A stretch of DNA of 21,161 nucleotides, taken from IMG/VR virus record IMGVR_UViG_3300032431_000039, positions 1-21,161 of that record; one strand, written 5' to 3'. Position 1 is the first letter of the stretch. Each line of letters opens with the position of its first letter. Below are positions 1-6,579 of this stretch, one piece after another. This stretch comes from a virus. Both the position numbers and the translations under genes were made by a program. The notes below the pieces were generated by a model. It was not told the DNA's origin and did no database searches. It was given only the letters and a program-made list of their open reading frames with translations.

Positions 1-516
1 GATAAGACAGTTCTCAAGGTCATTAAAGGCCTTAACGGCGTTTATCGCGAGCTGCACTCGGAGACTCACAACAAGACCGACGACATCCTCCTAGCTCGCA
101 TCATTCGCGACGCGTTCGAGGTGCATGGGTGCCAGCGCGTTGCGATTGACGGCACTGGCATGGGCTCGTTTCCTGCCAAGGCGGCTCGGCGTGACTACGG
201 CTCGAAATTGGAGGTCGTCACGTTCACGGCGCCGCTCAAGGAGAGCCTCGCCACTGGCATCTATCAGGCCATGGTCACGGGCAAACTGGAGCTGTGCAAG
301 GATGCGCCAGAGGCAGTGCAGACTCGCGACGACCTTGCCTCCATTCGGCGCATCGTCACCACGGCTGGCAACGTACGTTTCGACGCCGCGCGCAACGCTA
401 GGGGGCACGCAGACAGAGCTTGGGCACTCATGCTGGCCCTGCATGCGTCCGAGCACGCTGGGGTGCGCACGGCGTACTCTGACCTCCGTGGCATACTCGG
501 CAGGTCAATCGGGTAG
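1..516 (+). CDS. Large terminase subunit, C-terminal part (Mu gp28-like), truncated by window start
   Basis: The frame is open from base 1 to a TAG at 514-516, giving 171 residues; the start and the ATPase domain lie outside the window. What remains is the RNase-H-fold nuclease domain of a DNA-packaging terminase, which cuts the DNA and loads it through the portal. Visible marks are an acidic residue in the segment AIDGTGMG (D50 of this fragment) and the closing GHADRAWALMLA segment (D138). These fit the metal-binding acidic positions of Mu gp28-like terminases. The protein ends 43 bases before the portal start, as in Mu-like head clusters. The family assignment rests on these motifs and on the adjacent portal. 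An ATG at 121 is in frame but internal to the domain and is not the real start. Confidence 0.88.
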   Translation, partial: DKTVLKVIKGLNGVYRELHSETHNKTDDILLARIIRDAFEVHGCQRVAIDGTGMGSFPAKAARRDYGSKLEVVTFTAPLKESLATGIYQAMVTGKLELCKDAPEAVQTRDDLASIRRIVTTAGNVRFDAARNARGHADRAWALMLALHASEHAGVRTAYSDLRGILGRSIG

Positions 517-559
517 ATTGCATGACGGTGGCCCTCGTGACAGGCAACGCTCGCACACA

Positions 560-2368
560 ATGCTAAATTCACTCCCAGAATTGGTGACCCTAGACGGCGC
601 GCAAATCCCGAAGCGCTCCGCGGCGCGCATGCGCATCGAGCAGTGGACGCCTGGCATTTCTGTCACTTGGTCGCCAAGCGATTTGCGGCAGGCGGTGGCC
701 GACAACCGACGCGGCCTATTCTCGCGCTCGTCTCAGCTGGCCGAGTCGATGCTGGCTGATGACGAGTACACGTCGAGCCTCAATCGAGCGATCGACGAGG
801 TTCTGTCGTCTCCATTTTCACTCATGCCCGAGACCGAGGACGGCGACCCCATCTCAATCTCGGAGTTGATTGCAGAGCAGCTCGGCGCGCAGTGGGGTAA
901 ATGCATCACCGAAGAGGCCATGGCCTCGATTCTAGGCTGGTACCTGGGCATTGGCGCGGCCGTAGCCACCATCGACTGGGACAAGGAGTGGAGGCCGTAT
1001 CTGCGCGTCCTACACCCACAATTCATGTGGTGGGACTCCGAGATGGTGAACGCGCGCGGTCAGCTCGGCGCGATGATGTACCAGACGCGCAACGGCGCAG
1101 TTGAGATCACGCCTGGCGACGGCAAGTGGTTTTTGATGGGTTCGCGAGAGTCCTGGGCGTCGTGCGCCGTTGCTGCCATCGGCGAAAACTGGTTCGTCAA
1201 GCGGTGCGCTTGGCGCGACTGGCAGCGCTACAATGAGCGCCATGGCCTGCCCATCATCAAAGCATTCGTGCCGTCGAGCGCTGAGGCTCAGGACAAGCGC
1301 TCGTTCATCCGCGACGTCTCGCGCGTTGGCTCTGACACGACCGTTGGTCTACCGACGCACCTCGGCCCAGACGGTGAGCAGTTTGATTTGGACCTGTTGG
1401 AGGCCAAGGATCTGGCCTTCGATTCGTTCGAAAAGACCCTCGCGCGCTGCGACCGCAAGATTCAGATCTTCTTCCTCGGCAGCAACGTCGGCTCCGAGAC
1501 GACCAGCGTTGGTTCGCGCGCCGCATCTGAGGCGTCTGCTGACGTCACCAAGCGCATTGCGTCCTCTCGGGCACGGCGTTTCGGCACCTACCTGCGAGAC
1601 CAACTGGTGACTCCGTGGGCGCTCTGGACGGTGCCTGGTGCCACGCTCGATGCGATGCCGTGGCCGAGCTGGCAGGTCATTGCCGGCCTCGAGGAGAGCA
1701 CGTCTATCCGCTGGGGCGCGGTTGCCGACGCTATCGCCAAGTGGTCGACGGCTGGGTACGACGTCAAAAACGCCATCGACATCGCGGCCGAGCTGGGCTT
1801 GACGGTGGAAGAGAAACCCGCTCCCGAGCCCGGCGCCATTGACCCCAAAACAGGCATGCCTGTGCCGCCTCTCATGGTGCCTGCTGAGCCCGGCATGCCA
1901 GCCGAGTCTGTACCCGCCGAGTCTTTACCCGCCGAGGAGGAGGCGCTCACTGCCGGCGGTCTGGATTTTGGCCAGGTCCTGGGTCGGCACCGGCGCATTG
2001 CCATTGTCGGTGGGCCAAGGGTCGGCAAAACAACGCTGTCCAAGCGCGTCAGTGACCGCAAGGTAGTGTCCACGGACGATTTCATGCGCCAGCCATGGGG
2101 CTCTGTCCCGACGCTCATTCAGGGCGCCGTAGCGCTCGAATCGGCGTTTATCGTGGAGGGCGTCCAGGCGGCTCGGTTTTTACGCAAGGGCGGACAGGTG
2201 GACGCCGTGATTCGGCTCGACCGCCCCAAGGTTCCGCGGACCAAAGGCCAGGAGACCATGGCCAAATCGGTCAACAAGATTTTTGACCAGTGGGCGAGCA
2301 GCAACAGGTCGACGCCGGTCTACCTGGAGCACGAGACCAGCATGGGGCCACGGTTTCGCCGAGCCTGA
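560..2368 (+). CDS. Portal protein (Mu gp29/DUF935-like) with C-terminal P-loop kinase-like domain
   Basis: This 602-residue protein starts at ATG 560. The open frame runs upstream to 125, but that part overlaps the terminase and reads as shadow sequence. Residues 1 to about 418 look like a DUF935 portal: an RG-x-QLAESML-type N-terminal helix region, a WRDWQRYNERHGLP segment, and a late segment rich in R, S and A before TPWALW. The portal forms the dodecameric ring at the capsid vertex. Residues about 419-475 are a Pro/Glu linker with a short tandem repeat. Residues about 478-602 form a second domain: Walker A GGPRVGKTT (G484-x4-G489-K490-T491), STDDF at 504-508 and FIVEG ending at E533-G534, a layout like small P-loop kinases. 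Mu gp29 is about 510 residues and lacks this tail. The portal call is good; the activity of the P-loop domain is unproven. No clear Shine-Dalgarno precedes the ATG. Confidence 0.88.
   Translation: MLNSLPELVTLDGAQIPKRSAARMRIEQWTPGISVTWSPSDLRQAVADNRRGLFSRSSQLAESMLADDEYTSSLNRAIDEVLSSPFSLMPETEDGDPISISELIAEQLGAQWGKCITEEAMASILGWYLGIGAAVATIDWDKEWRPYLRVLHPQFMWWDSEMVNARGQLGAMMYQTRNGAVEITPGDGKWFLMGSRESWASCAVAAIGENWFVKRCAWRDWQRYNERHGLPIIKAFVPSSAEAQDKRSFIRDVSRVGSDTTVGLPTHLGPDGEQFDLDLLEAKDLAFDSFEKTLARCDRKIQIFFLGSNVGSETTSVGSRAASEASADVTKRIASSRARRFGTYLRDQLVTPWALWTVPGATLDAMPWPSWQVIAGLEESTSIRWGAVADAIAKWSTAGYDVKNAIDIAAELGLTVEEKPAPEPGAIDPKTGMPVPPLMVPAEPGMPAESVPAESLPAEEEALTAGGLDFGQVLGRHRRIAIVGGPRVGKTTLSKRVSDRKVVSTDDFMRQPWGSVPTLIQGAVALESAFIVEGVQAARFLRKGGQVDAVIRLDRPKVPRTKGQETMAKSVNKIFDQWASSNRSTPVYLEHETSMGPRFRRA
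1898..1939 (+). repeat. Short tandem repeat encoding the portal linker
   Basis: Two 15-base units and a partial third (1898-1912, 1913-1927, 1928-1939) encode PAESV, PAESL and PAEE. They sit in the Pro/Glu-rich linker that joins the portal body to the P-loop domain and probably make it flexible and extended. Confidence 0.75.
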
Positions 2369-2403
2369 TGCATATCGTTACGGAAATCTGATAAGGATAA
2401 ATT

Positions 2404-2691
2404 ATGAGTCGTAATCGGACTGAGCAACAATTCGAGACCCGTGGTGAGGGGCACGCATCGTCTGCCTTGAGCGAGGCTCTGGGTGACAAGAGCGAGGTAG
2501 ATCCTCCGGTGCTTCGCCCGACGGTGGGCCGTGACCGTGAGGTCGAGTCCGATGATGACTTCGTGCTGCCGGCTGCCCAGCCGCCCAGCGCAGTCAACCT
2601 GACTCGCCAGTCACTGGCCTCGATGGTCGGCGACGCGCGCGCTCTTGAGATGATTCCCCTGTCGCCTGGAGAGCCCGGTTATGTCGGTTGA
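2404..2691 (+). CDS. Hypothetical 95-residue head-region protein
   Basis: I do not recognise this protein. It starts at ATG 2404 behind a good ribosome site (AAGGA at about 2393-2397) in a short AT-rich gap of 35 bases after the portal. Composition is polar and acidic, rich in E, D, S and P, with SDDDFVLPAAQPP in the middle and a possible short helix near residues 68-80 (RQSLASMVGDARALEM), so much of it may be disordered. Its end overlaps the protease start by 11 bases, implying coupled translation. In Mu the MuF-like gp30 gene sits between portal and protease; this protein has that position but shows no MuF features and is far too short. A head accessory or scaffold-associated role is only a guess from position. 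Confidence 0.7.
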   Translation: MSRNRTEQQFETRGEGHASSALSEALGDKSEVDPPVLRPTVGRDREVESDDDFVLPAAQPPSAVNLTRQSLASMVGDARALEMIPLSPGEPGYVG

Positions 2692-3592
2692 ATTCGAGCA
2701 GCTCGGCGCATTCGGTTTGCTCGGAGACGAGCCGCCGACCGAAATCAAGCTGTTCAGCTTCGGCACCACGGCGACTCGCAAGGGCTCGTTCGTGCTCGAC
2801 GCCGCGGGCGCTGCTTCGGTCATGGAGGCGTTCGCCGATGGCGGCATGGACCGCCTGCCGTTTGACGCTGGCCACGGCCAACTGGCTGGTTCGGGTGCCC
2901 ATCCGGCGGCTCACAAGAGCAAGGGGTGGTTCCTTCCTGAAGTGCGCGTGGACGGCCTGTATGCCTCCGATATCCAGTGGACCAAGAGCACCAAGGCAGA
3001 GCTAAGCGACCGTGAGTGGCGCTTTTTCTCGCCAGCAATCCGGTTCGACGGCGCGAGCCGACGGATCCTCGAATTGATCAATGTGGCCCTGACTAATCAG
3101 CCGGCCACCAAAAATCAGCGCCCGTTGGTGCTGAGTGCAACCCCTGAAAAGGCAGACGAAATGAAACCCATCCTGGAGAAGCTCGGCGCAGCCGATGAAA
3201 CCGGTGCGCTCGCTGCGATCACCGGATTGGAGGCCCAACTGAGCATGGCTACGGCCGAACTCAGTGCCGTTACTGGCGAGCGAGATTCGCTCAAGACGCA
3301 ACTCGCAACGCTCACCGCTGCGGCGGTCAAAGAGAAGCGCGACGCTGCTATCACCAAGCTCATCGAAGACGGCAAGCTCGCGCCGGCTCAGAAGCCGTTT
3401 GCTGAGTCGCTTTCGATGGAGCAGCTCGGTCAGTTTGCCGAGACGCTCACTGCCATTCGGCCCGTCTCTATCGAGAGCGGCACCGAGATCGCGACCCTCA
3501 GTTCTGAGGAACTCGATGTGTGCGCGAAGCTCGGAATTAAGCCCGAAGATTTCCTCAACACCAAGGCCTCGGCCAAGAAAGGTGGCCGCTAA
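2681..3592 (+). CDS. Prohead protease (Mu gpI-like)
   Basis: This 303-residue protein matches the Mu I protein family, the maturation protease that removes the scaffold from the prohead. The protease part (about 1-150) has the family's LPFDAGHGQ segment (D62, H65), then GLYASDIQWTKSTKAEL and EWRFFSPAI, ending with INVALTNQPA. The C-terminal half (from residue 161) is charged and helical, with a likely coiled coil near residues 185-230 (MATAELSAVTGERDSLK). It is also the probable separate scaffold, made from an internal start. ATG 2681 overlaps the previous gene by 11 bases; the TAA stop overlaps the next ATG (TAATG). Length and order agree with the family. Confidence 0.9.
   Translation: MSVEFEQLGAFGLLGDEPPTEIKLFSFGTTATRKGSFVLDAAGAASVMEAFADGGMDRLPFDAGHGQLAGSGAHPAAHKSKGWFLPEVRVDGLYASDIQWTKSTKAELSDREWRFFSPAIRFDGASRRILELINVALTNQPATKNQRPLVLSATPEKADEMKPILEKLGAADETGALAAITGLEAQLSMATAELSAVTGERDSLKTQLATLTAAAVKEKRDAAITKLIEDGKLAPAQKPFAESLSMEQLGQFAETLTAIRPVSIESGTEIATLSSEELDVCAKLGIKPEDFLNTKASAKKGGR
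3161..3592 (+). CDS. Putative head scaffold (Mu gpZ-like), internal in-frame start within the protease gene
   Basis: An in-frame ATG at 3161 (M161 of the protease) follows a good ribosome site, AAAAGG at 3147-3152, with an 8-base spacer. It would give a 143-residue protein identical to the protease C-terminus, opening with MKPILEKLGAADETGALAAI. That start resembles the N-terminus of Mu-family scaffolds. In Mu the scaffold gpZ is known to be produced from inside gene I in this way. The product is charged, mostly helical and probably coiled-coil, as expected for a protein that templates the capsid and is then degraded. Seen: start, ribosome site and frame. Inferred: that the site is used. Confidence 0.65.
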   Translation: MKPILEKLGAADETGALAAITGLEAQLSMATAELSAVTGERDSLKTQLATLTAAAVKEKRDAAITKLIEDGKLAPAQKPFAESLSMEQLGQFAETLTAIRPVSIESGTEIATLSSEELDVCAKLGIKPEDFLNTKASAKKGGR

Positions 3593-4020
3593 TGGTCGCA
3601 CTTGCAGCAAATAGTGATGTCCTAGAGATCGATTCTTCCTACGCTCAGCTGACCGGTGACTTCGGTGGCGGCGTCCCTCTCGCGGCTGGCGTGTTCTACA
3701 AGGGCGCCATCGTGTGCTGGGACTCGGCGGACCAGAGAATCAAGCCTGCCATTACCGGCACCACGCTCACGGCCATGGGTCGTTGCGAGGAATTCGTCGC
3801 GCTCGGCTCGACGGTCACCAGCATCCGAGTTCGCTCGGGCATTTTTGGATACACCATGGGCACTGCCGGTGACGCACTGGTCCAGGCCGATGTAGGCGCC
3901 TTGGTTTACCTCATCGACGACCAAACGGTCGCCAAAGTCTCAACCGGTCGCTCTATCGCCGGCCGACTTTACAAGGTCGTCGGATCGACGGCGTTCGTCC
4001 GTATCAATCCGCTCACCTGA
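3592..4020 (+). CDS. Capsid decoration (cement) protein, DUF2190-like
   Basis: This 142-residue protein looks like the small beta-rich cement proteins that sit on the capsid surface and stabilise it. It has the usual pattern: FYKGAIVCWD near residues 35-45, a glycine-rich turn region, and the segment GALVYLIDDQTVAK at about 103-116 before a final AGRLYKVV strand. Its place just upstream of the major capsid gene is the standard one. The start codon overlaps the protease stop (TAATG at 3590-3594), so it is probably coupled to the protease. No other family fits as well, but the fold is inferred from pattern alone. Confidence 0.75.
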   Translation: MVALAANSDVLEIDSSYAQLTGDFGGGVPLAAGVFYKGAIVCWDSADQRIKPAITGTTLTAMGRCEEFVALGSTVTSIRVRSGIFGYTMGTAGDALVQADVGALVYLIDDQTVAKVSTGRSIAGRLYKVVGSTAFVRINPLT

Positions 4021-4038
4021 GCTTAGGAGCGCACCAAA

Positions 4039-4926
4039 ATGATCATTACCCCTACGACTCTCCAAAATCTCCAAACGGGATTTTCCACCTCCTATCAGCG
4101 AGGCTTTACCCAGACTCCGCAGTTCACCGACGCGTTCACCATGACCGTGCCGTCGACTACGGACCTGGAAACCTACGGCTGGATGCTTGATTTGGCGGAC
4201 CTCCGCGAGTGGGTTGGCCCTCGCTTGATCCGCAACTTCGTGACTGCCTCCTACCAGATTCGCAACAAGAAGTACGAGTTGACCTACGGCGTGAGCGTCG
4301 ACGAAATCGAAGACGACCGCCTCGGTCTCTACGACATGAAGTTCGAATTGATGGGCTACCGCTCGAAGGTTTGGAAGGACAAGCTTCTTGCTGTTGCTCT
4401 CCAGGCTGGTGTTTCCACGGCTTCGTTCGACGGCGTGAATTTCTTCGCTACGACCCATCCGCTCAACCCGGCCGGCAACCAATCGAACAACTTCACGGGC
4501 TCGGCTCTCACGCCCACGAACTACAACACCGTCCGCACGTCGATGATTGGCTACACGAGCAACAACGGCGACAATCTGGGCATCATGCCCAACCTGTTGG
4601 TCGTTCCTCCGCAGCTCGAGATTGCGGCTCGGGAGATTGTTTCGATCCCGACGGTCGCAGCCGGCGGCGGCAACCCGTACTTCGGCACGGCTCAGGTTTT
4701 GGTCGTCCCGGCTCTCGCGAACCAGGCAACCACCTGGTACCTCATGGACACGTCGAGCCCGATCAAGCCCCTGGTTTTCCAGGTGCGCCAGGCTCCCATG
4801 TTCGCTCAGCAGACGTCGCCGGATTCGGACGCTGTCTTCCACCAGGACATGTACTTCTACGGCGTAAAAGCCCGTGGCGGCGCAGGCTACGGGCTCTGGT
4901 TCAATGCAGCCCGCGCAATTGCCTGA
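4039..4926 (+). CDS. Major capsid protein (Mu gpT-like)
   Basis: This 295-residue protein belongs to the Mu gpT major head subunit family (HK97 fold). It starts at ATG 4039 behind a strong ribosome site, AGGAG at 4025-4029. Recognisable parts are the N-terminal LQTGFSTSYQRGF, the YELTYGVSVDEIEDDRLGLY segment of the long helix region, FFATTHPLNPAG in the middle, and PNLLVVPPQLE. The C-terminus VKARGGAGYGLWFNAARA is typical of gpT. The strong ribosome site and the hairpin just downstream (4946-4975) suit a gene that must be made at high level. Some 415 copies or more per virion are expected for the fold, but the triangulation number cannot be read here. Confidence 0.93.
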   Translation: MIITPTTLQNLQTGFSTSYQRGFTQTPQFTDAFTMTVPSTTDLETYGWMLDLADLREWVGPRLIRNFVTASYQIRNKKYELTYGVSVDEIEDDRLGLYDMKFELMGYRSKVWKDKLLAVALQAGVSTASFDGVNFFATTHPLNPAGNQSNNFTGSALTPTNYNTVRTSMIGYTSNNGDNLGIMPNLLVVPPQLEIAAREIVSIPTVAAGGGNPYFGTAQVLVVPALANQATTWYLMDTSSPIKPLVFQVRQAPMFAQQTSPDSDAVFHQDMYFYGVKARGGAGYGLWFNAARAIA

Positions 4927-4945
4927 GTTGTTTTGATTCTGACTG

Positions 4946-4975
4946 GCCCCCATGCTTTCGAGCCTGGGGGCTTTT
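4946..4975 (+). terminator. Strong hairpin with U-tract after the capsid gene
   Basis: GCCCCCA (4946-4952) pairs with TGGGGGC (4965-4971). One T/C mismatch follows, then GCT/AGC closes a TTCG tetraloop at 4957-4960, and TTTT follows at 4972-4975. This is the form of an intrinsic terminator, and its place behind the capsid gene suits partial termination. Its descending GGGGG arm is also the only purine-rich tract ahead of the GTG start at 4981, so the hairpin may act on translation instead. Confidence 0.75.
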
Positions 4976-4980
4976 CAGGT

Positions 4981-5382
4981 GTGAGCCAGTACGCAACGAT
5001 TTCTGATTTCTACGACCTCGGCCTCAAGGCAGATGCGCTCGAAGAAGTCGTCGATGACGTGCTCAATTTGCACCTCATCACTGAGTCGAGCGTGGTCGAC
5101 AGCTACCTCGGCTCTCGCTACTCGCTGCCGCTCATCACGCCGTTTCCCGGCGCTCTGACTCGCGTTGTTTGCGACTTGGCGGCCTACTCGATTTTGATGC
5201 GGCGGGGTTACAATCCCGAAACATTCGACTTGAACTATGAGAAGCGCGCCATGGCTGCGCTGGAGTGGCTCAAGATGATTTCCAACGGCTCGCTGTCGCT
5301 GCCGGGCGTGATTGACTCCACGCCAGGGCTTAATGACGGATCGCCGTTGGTTTACTCTCAGCCCATGCGCGGTTGGCGATGA
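4981..5382 (+). CDS. Head-tail connector, Mu gp36/DUF1320-like
   Basis: This 133-residue protein fits the DUF1320 family (Mu gp36), which lies between capsid and tail genes and probably forms an adaptor ring below the portal. It opens with SQYATISDFYDLGL and carries DSYLGSRYSLPL (D40-Y42 onward) and a central helical stretch VVCDLAAYSILMRRG, all family-like. I chose GTG 4981 over the upstream TTG 4933. The longer version would translate through the hairpin at 4946-4975, and the family begins right at the YAT segment. The only candidate ribosome site is GGGGG at 4966-4970, inside that hairpin. The stop overlaps the next gene (ATGA). Confidence 0.82.
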   Translation: MSQYATISDFYDLGLKADALEEVVDDVLNLHLITESSVVDSYLGSRYSLPLITPFPGALTRVVCDLAAYSILMRRGYNPETFDLNYEKRAMAALEWLKMISNGSLSLPGVIDSTPGLNDGSPLVYSQPMRGWR

Positions 5383-5807
5383 GCAACAGTATCGCCATTG
5401 GCAAATTGCTCGTGGCGGCCAAGGCGTGTGAGTCGCTCCAGCACGCGCTCACAGAAGGCGCAGTTGCCGCAGCCAAAGAGACCGAACGCTTGATTGCGGA
5501 GGGTTTCAAAAATGAGAAATCCCCCTACGGTCGCAAATGGCCGGCGCGCAAGGACAAGCTCCCGCACCCTATCCTGGACAAGTCCGGGCGTCTCAAGCGG
5601 TCATGGTCGGTCAAGGCCCAGGGCAAGCGCATCCTGATTCGCACGTACGGGGTTGATTACGCCAAGTATCACCAGAGCGGCACCAAGCGCATGCCAGCGC
5701 GTCGCATGGTCCCAGAGGGTAAGTTGCCACCCAAGTGGGCCAAGCTCATTGGCGCCCGTGTAGCGCGCGCCCTGGGCGTCAAATTGCGCAAGGGTGGGTT
5801 TCGCTGA
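5379..5807 (+). CDS. Virion morphogenesis / tail completion protein (Mu gpG, P2 gpS-like)
   Basis: This 142-residue basic protein fits the phage virion morphogenesis family, which is needed to join heads and tails. It has the family order: an N-terminal helix, YGRKWPARKD, a segment LDKSGRLKRSWS, a beta strand, then YAKYHQSG at residues 94-101 and KRMPARRMV, close to the usual 'YA..HQ.G....PAR' signature. The start is ATG 5379, overlapping the gp36 stop (ATGA); a TTG two codons earlier is less likely. In Mu gpG follows gp30, near the portal; here it follows gp36, a rearranged position also seen in many Mu-like prophages. Confidence 0.85.
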   Translation: MSNSIAIGKLLVAAKACESLQHALTEGAVAAAKETERLIAEGFKNEKSPYGRKWPARKDKLPHPILDKSGRLKRSWSVKAQGKRILIRTYGVDYAKYHQSGTKRMPARRMVPEGKLPPKWAKLIGARVARALGVKLRKGGFR

Positions 5808-6343
5808 TGCCCGGCAACCGCATCACTCCCAACCTCTCGCGGTTCGGACGATTCGCCGCAGAGGTCGAGGCCAACCTTGCCGATACCACGGTCGAATTTC
5901 AGTCCGGCCGCGCGCGCGAGGGCGAGCACGGCATACGGCGTCGCGTCATGATGTACCGAGATGGTGGGCTCATCCTGGCTCCCAAGCGCGCCGGTGGGGC
6001 GATGGTTGGCGGCGAGAGCGGGACGCGCATCCCCACGATTTACGACCGGCACGAGTCGGTAGCTGTTGTGTTGCATGCTGAGAGCGAAGAATCGCTCGAC
6101 CAGTTGCTCGACAACATGATCAACGCCATCGACAGGGTGGCACCAAATGGCGGCATAAATTGGGAGAGTTACGAATGGAACGAGAACGAAATAGCCCAAA
6201 GGGTGCCGCAAATCCGGCTCCGGTTCGCGGTGAAATTGCCGGTGGCGGAGGAGATTCGGCCGCTCACGATCATCACGGCGGAGGAGATGGAGTTTCACTT
6301 CATCGTGCCTCCGGAGACTCTGGACCTTCCGGGCCCCGATTGA
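5807..6343 (+). CDS. Putative tail terminator / tail completion protein
   Basis: This 178-residue protein is not assigned by motif alone. ATG 5807 overlaps the previous stop (TGATG), so the upstream extension of the frame to 5735 is dropped. The middle holds a short conserved-looking strand-helix pattern, ESVAVVLHAESEESLDQLL, then a helix DNMINAIDRV and a late beta region RVPQIRLRFAVKLPV. This alternation of strands with one long helix is what tail terminator proteins (lambda gpU-type fold) show. The place between gpG and the sheath supports the call. It would cap the tail tube and bind the head connector. Function is inferred mainly from position and fold pattern. Confidence 0.6.
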   Translation: MPGNRITPNLSRFGRFAAEVEANLADTTVEFQSGRAREGEHGIRRRVMMYRDGGLILAPKRAGGAMVGGESGTRIPTIYDRHESVAVVLHAESEESLDQLLDNMINAIDRVAPNGGINWESYEWNENEIAQRVPQIRLRFAVKLPVAEEIRPLTIITAEEMEFHFIVPPETLDLPGPD

Positions 6344-6345
6344 CG

Positions 6346-6576
6346 GTGGCTCAGCATGGCGCCTTGCTCACTGGCAATGCTGTGCACCTCTACGCTGGCG
6401 CGCGCGTGCATTACGGCTGGGTCGAACACGAGCATCACTACGCCGACCGACCCGTCATGCTCACGGCGTCAGAGTTTGCCGAGGCCCTGGCGGCCTCCGG
6501 CGCATACCCAGTCAAACCTCTGTTAGAGATTGCAAAGGCTAGCGCCCACACCGGCGCTCCACCCAAAGGCTCCTGA
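6346..6576 (+). CDS. Hypothetical small protein before the tail sheath (Mu gp38 position)
   Basis: This is a 76-residue protein from GTG 6346, or 78 residues from TTG 6340, whose codon would overlap the preceding TGA. A much longer reading from 6160 overlaps the previous gene by 184 bases; its extra sequence is Gly/His/Arg-rich shadow and I reject it. The protein has a histidine-rich patch, HYGWVEHEHHYADRP, and ends with a short helix LASGAYPVKPLLEIAKA-like region. In Mu a small protein (gp38) lies just ahead of the sheath, but I see no clear similarity. No strong ribosome site is visible, so translation may be coupled to the upstream gene. Confidence 0.55.
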   Translation: MAQHGALLTGNAVHLYAGARVHYGWVEHEHHYADRPVMLTASEFAEALAASGAYPVKPLLEIAKASAHTGAPPKGS

Positions 6577-6579
6577 CCC

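Noticed and set aside
125-559. Upstream extension of the portal frame to a start at 125
   Set aside because: It overlaps the terminase completely in another frame and reads as Arg/Ser-rich shadow; the portal-like sequence begins at ATG 560.
2369-2403. Possible promoter in the AT-rich gap after the portal
   Set aside because: AT-rich bases and a ribosome site are present, but no convincing -35/-10 pair with proper spacing.
3940-4953. 337-residue open frame on the minus strand opposite the capsid gene
   Set aside because: It is antisense to a certain capsid gene, rich in Arg, Val and Glu without motifs, and is a product of the codon bias of the + strand.
4933-4980. TTG start for gp36
   Set aside because: It would read through the hairpin and add residues not typical for the family, which begins at the YAT segment.
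4209-5006. 265-residue + strand frame inside the capsid gene
   Set aside because: Arg/His/Gly-rich alternative frame of the capsid gene with no family features.
6160-6345. Longer start for the small gene before the sheath
   Set aside because: It would overlap the previous gene by 184 bases, and the extra sequence is Gly/His-rich shadow; GTG 6346 or TTG 6340 fits the tight packing.
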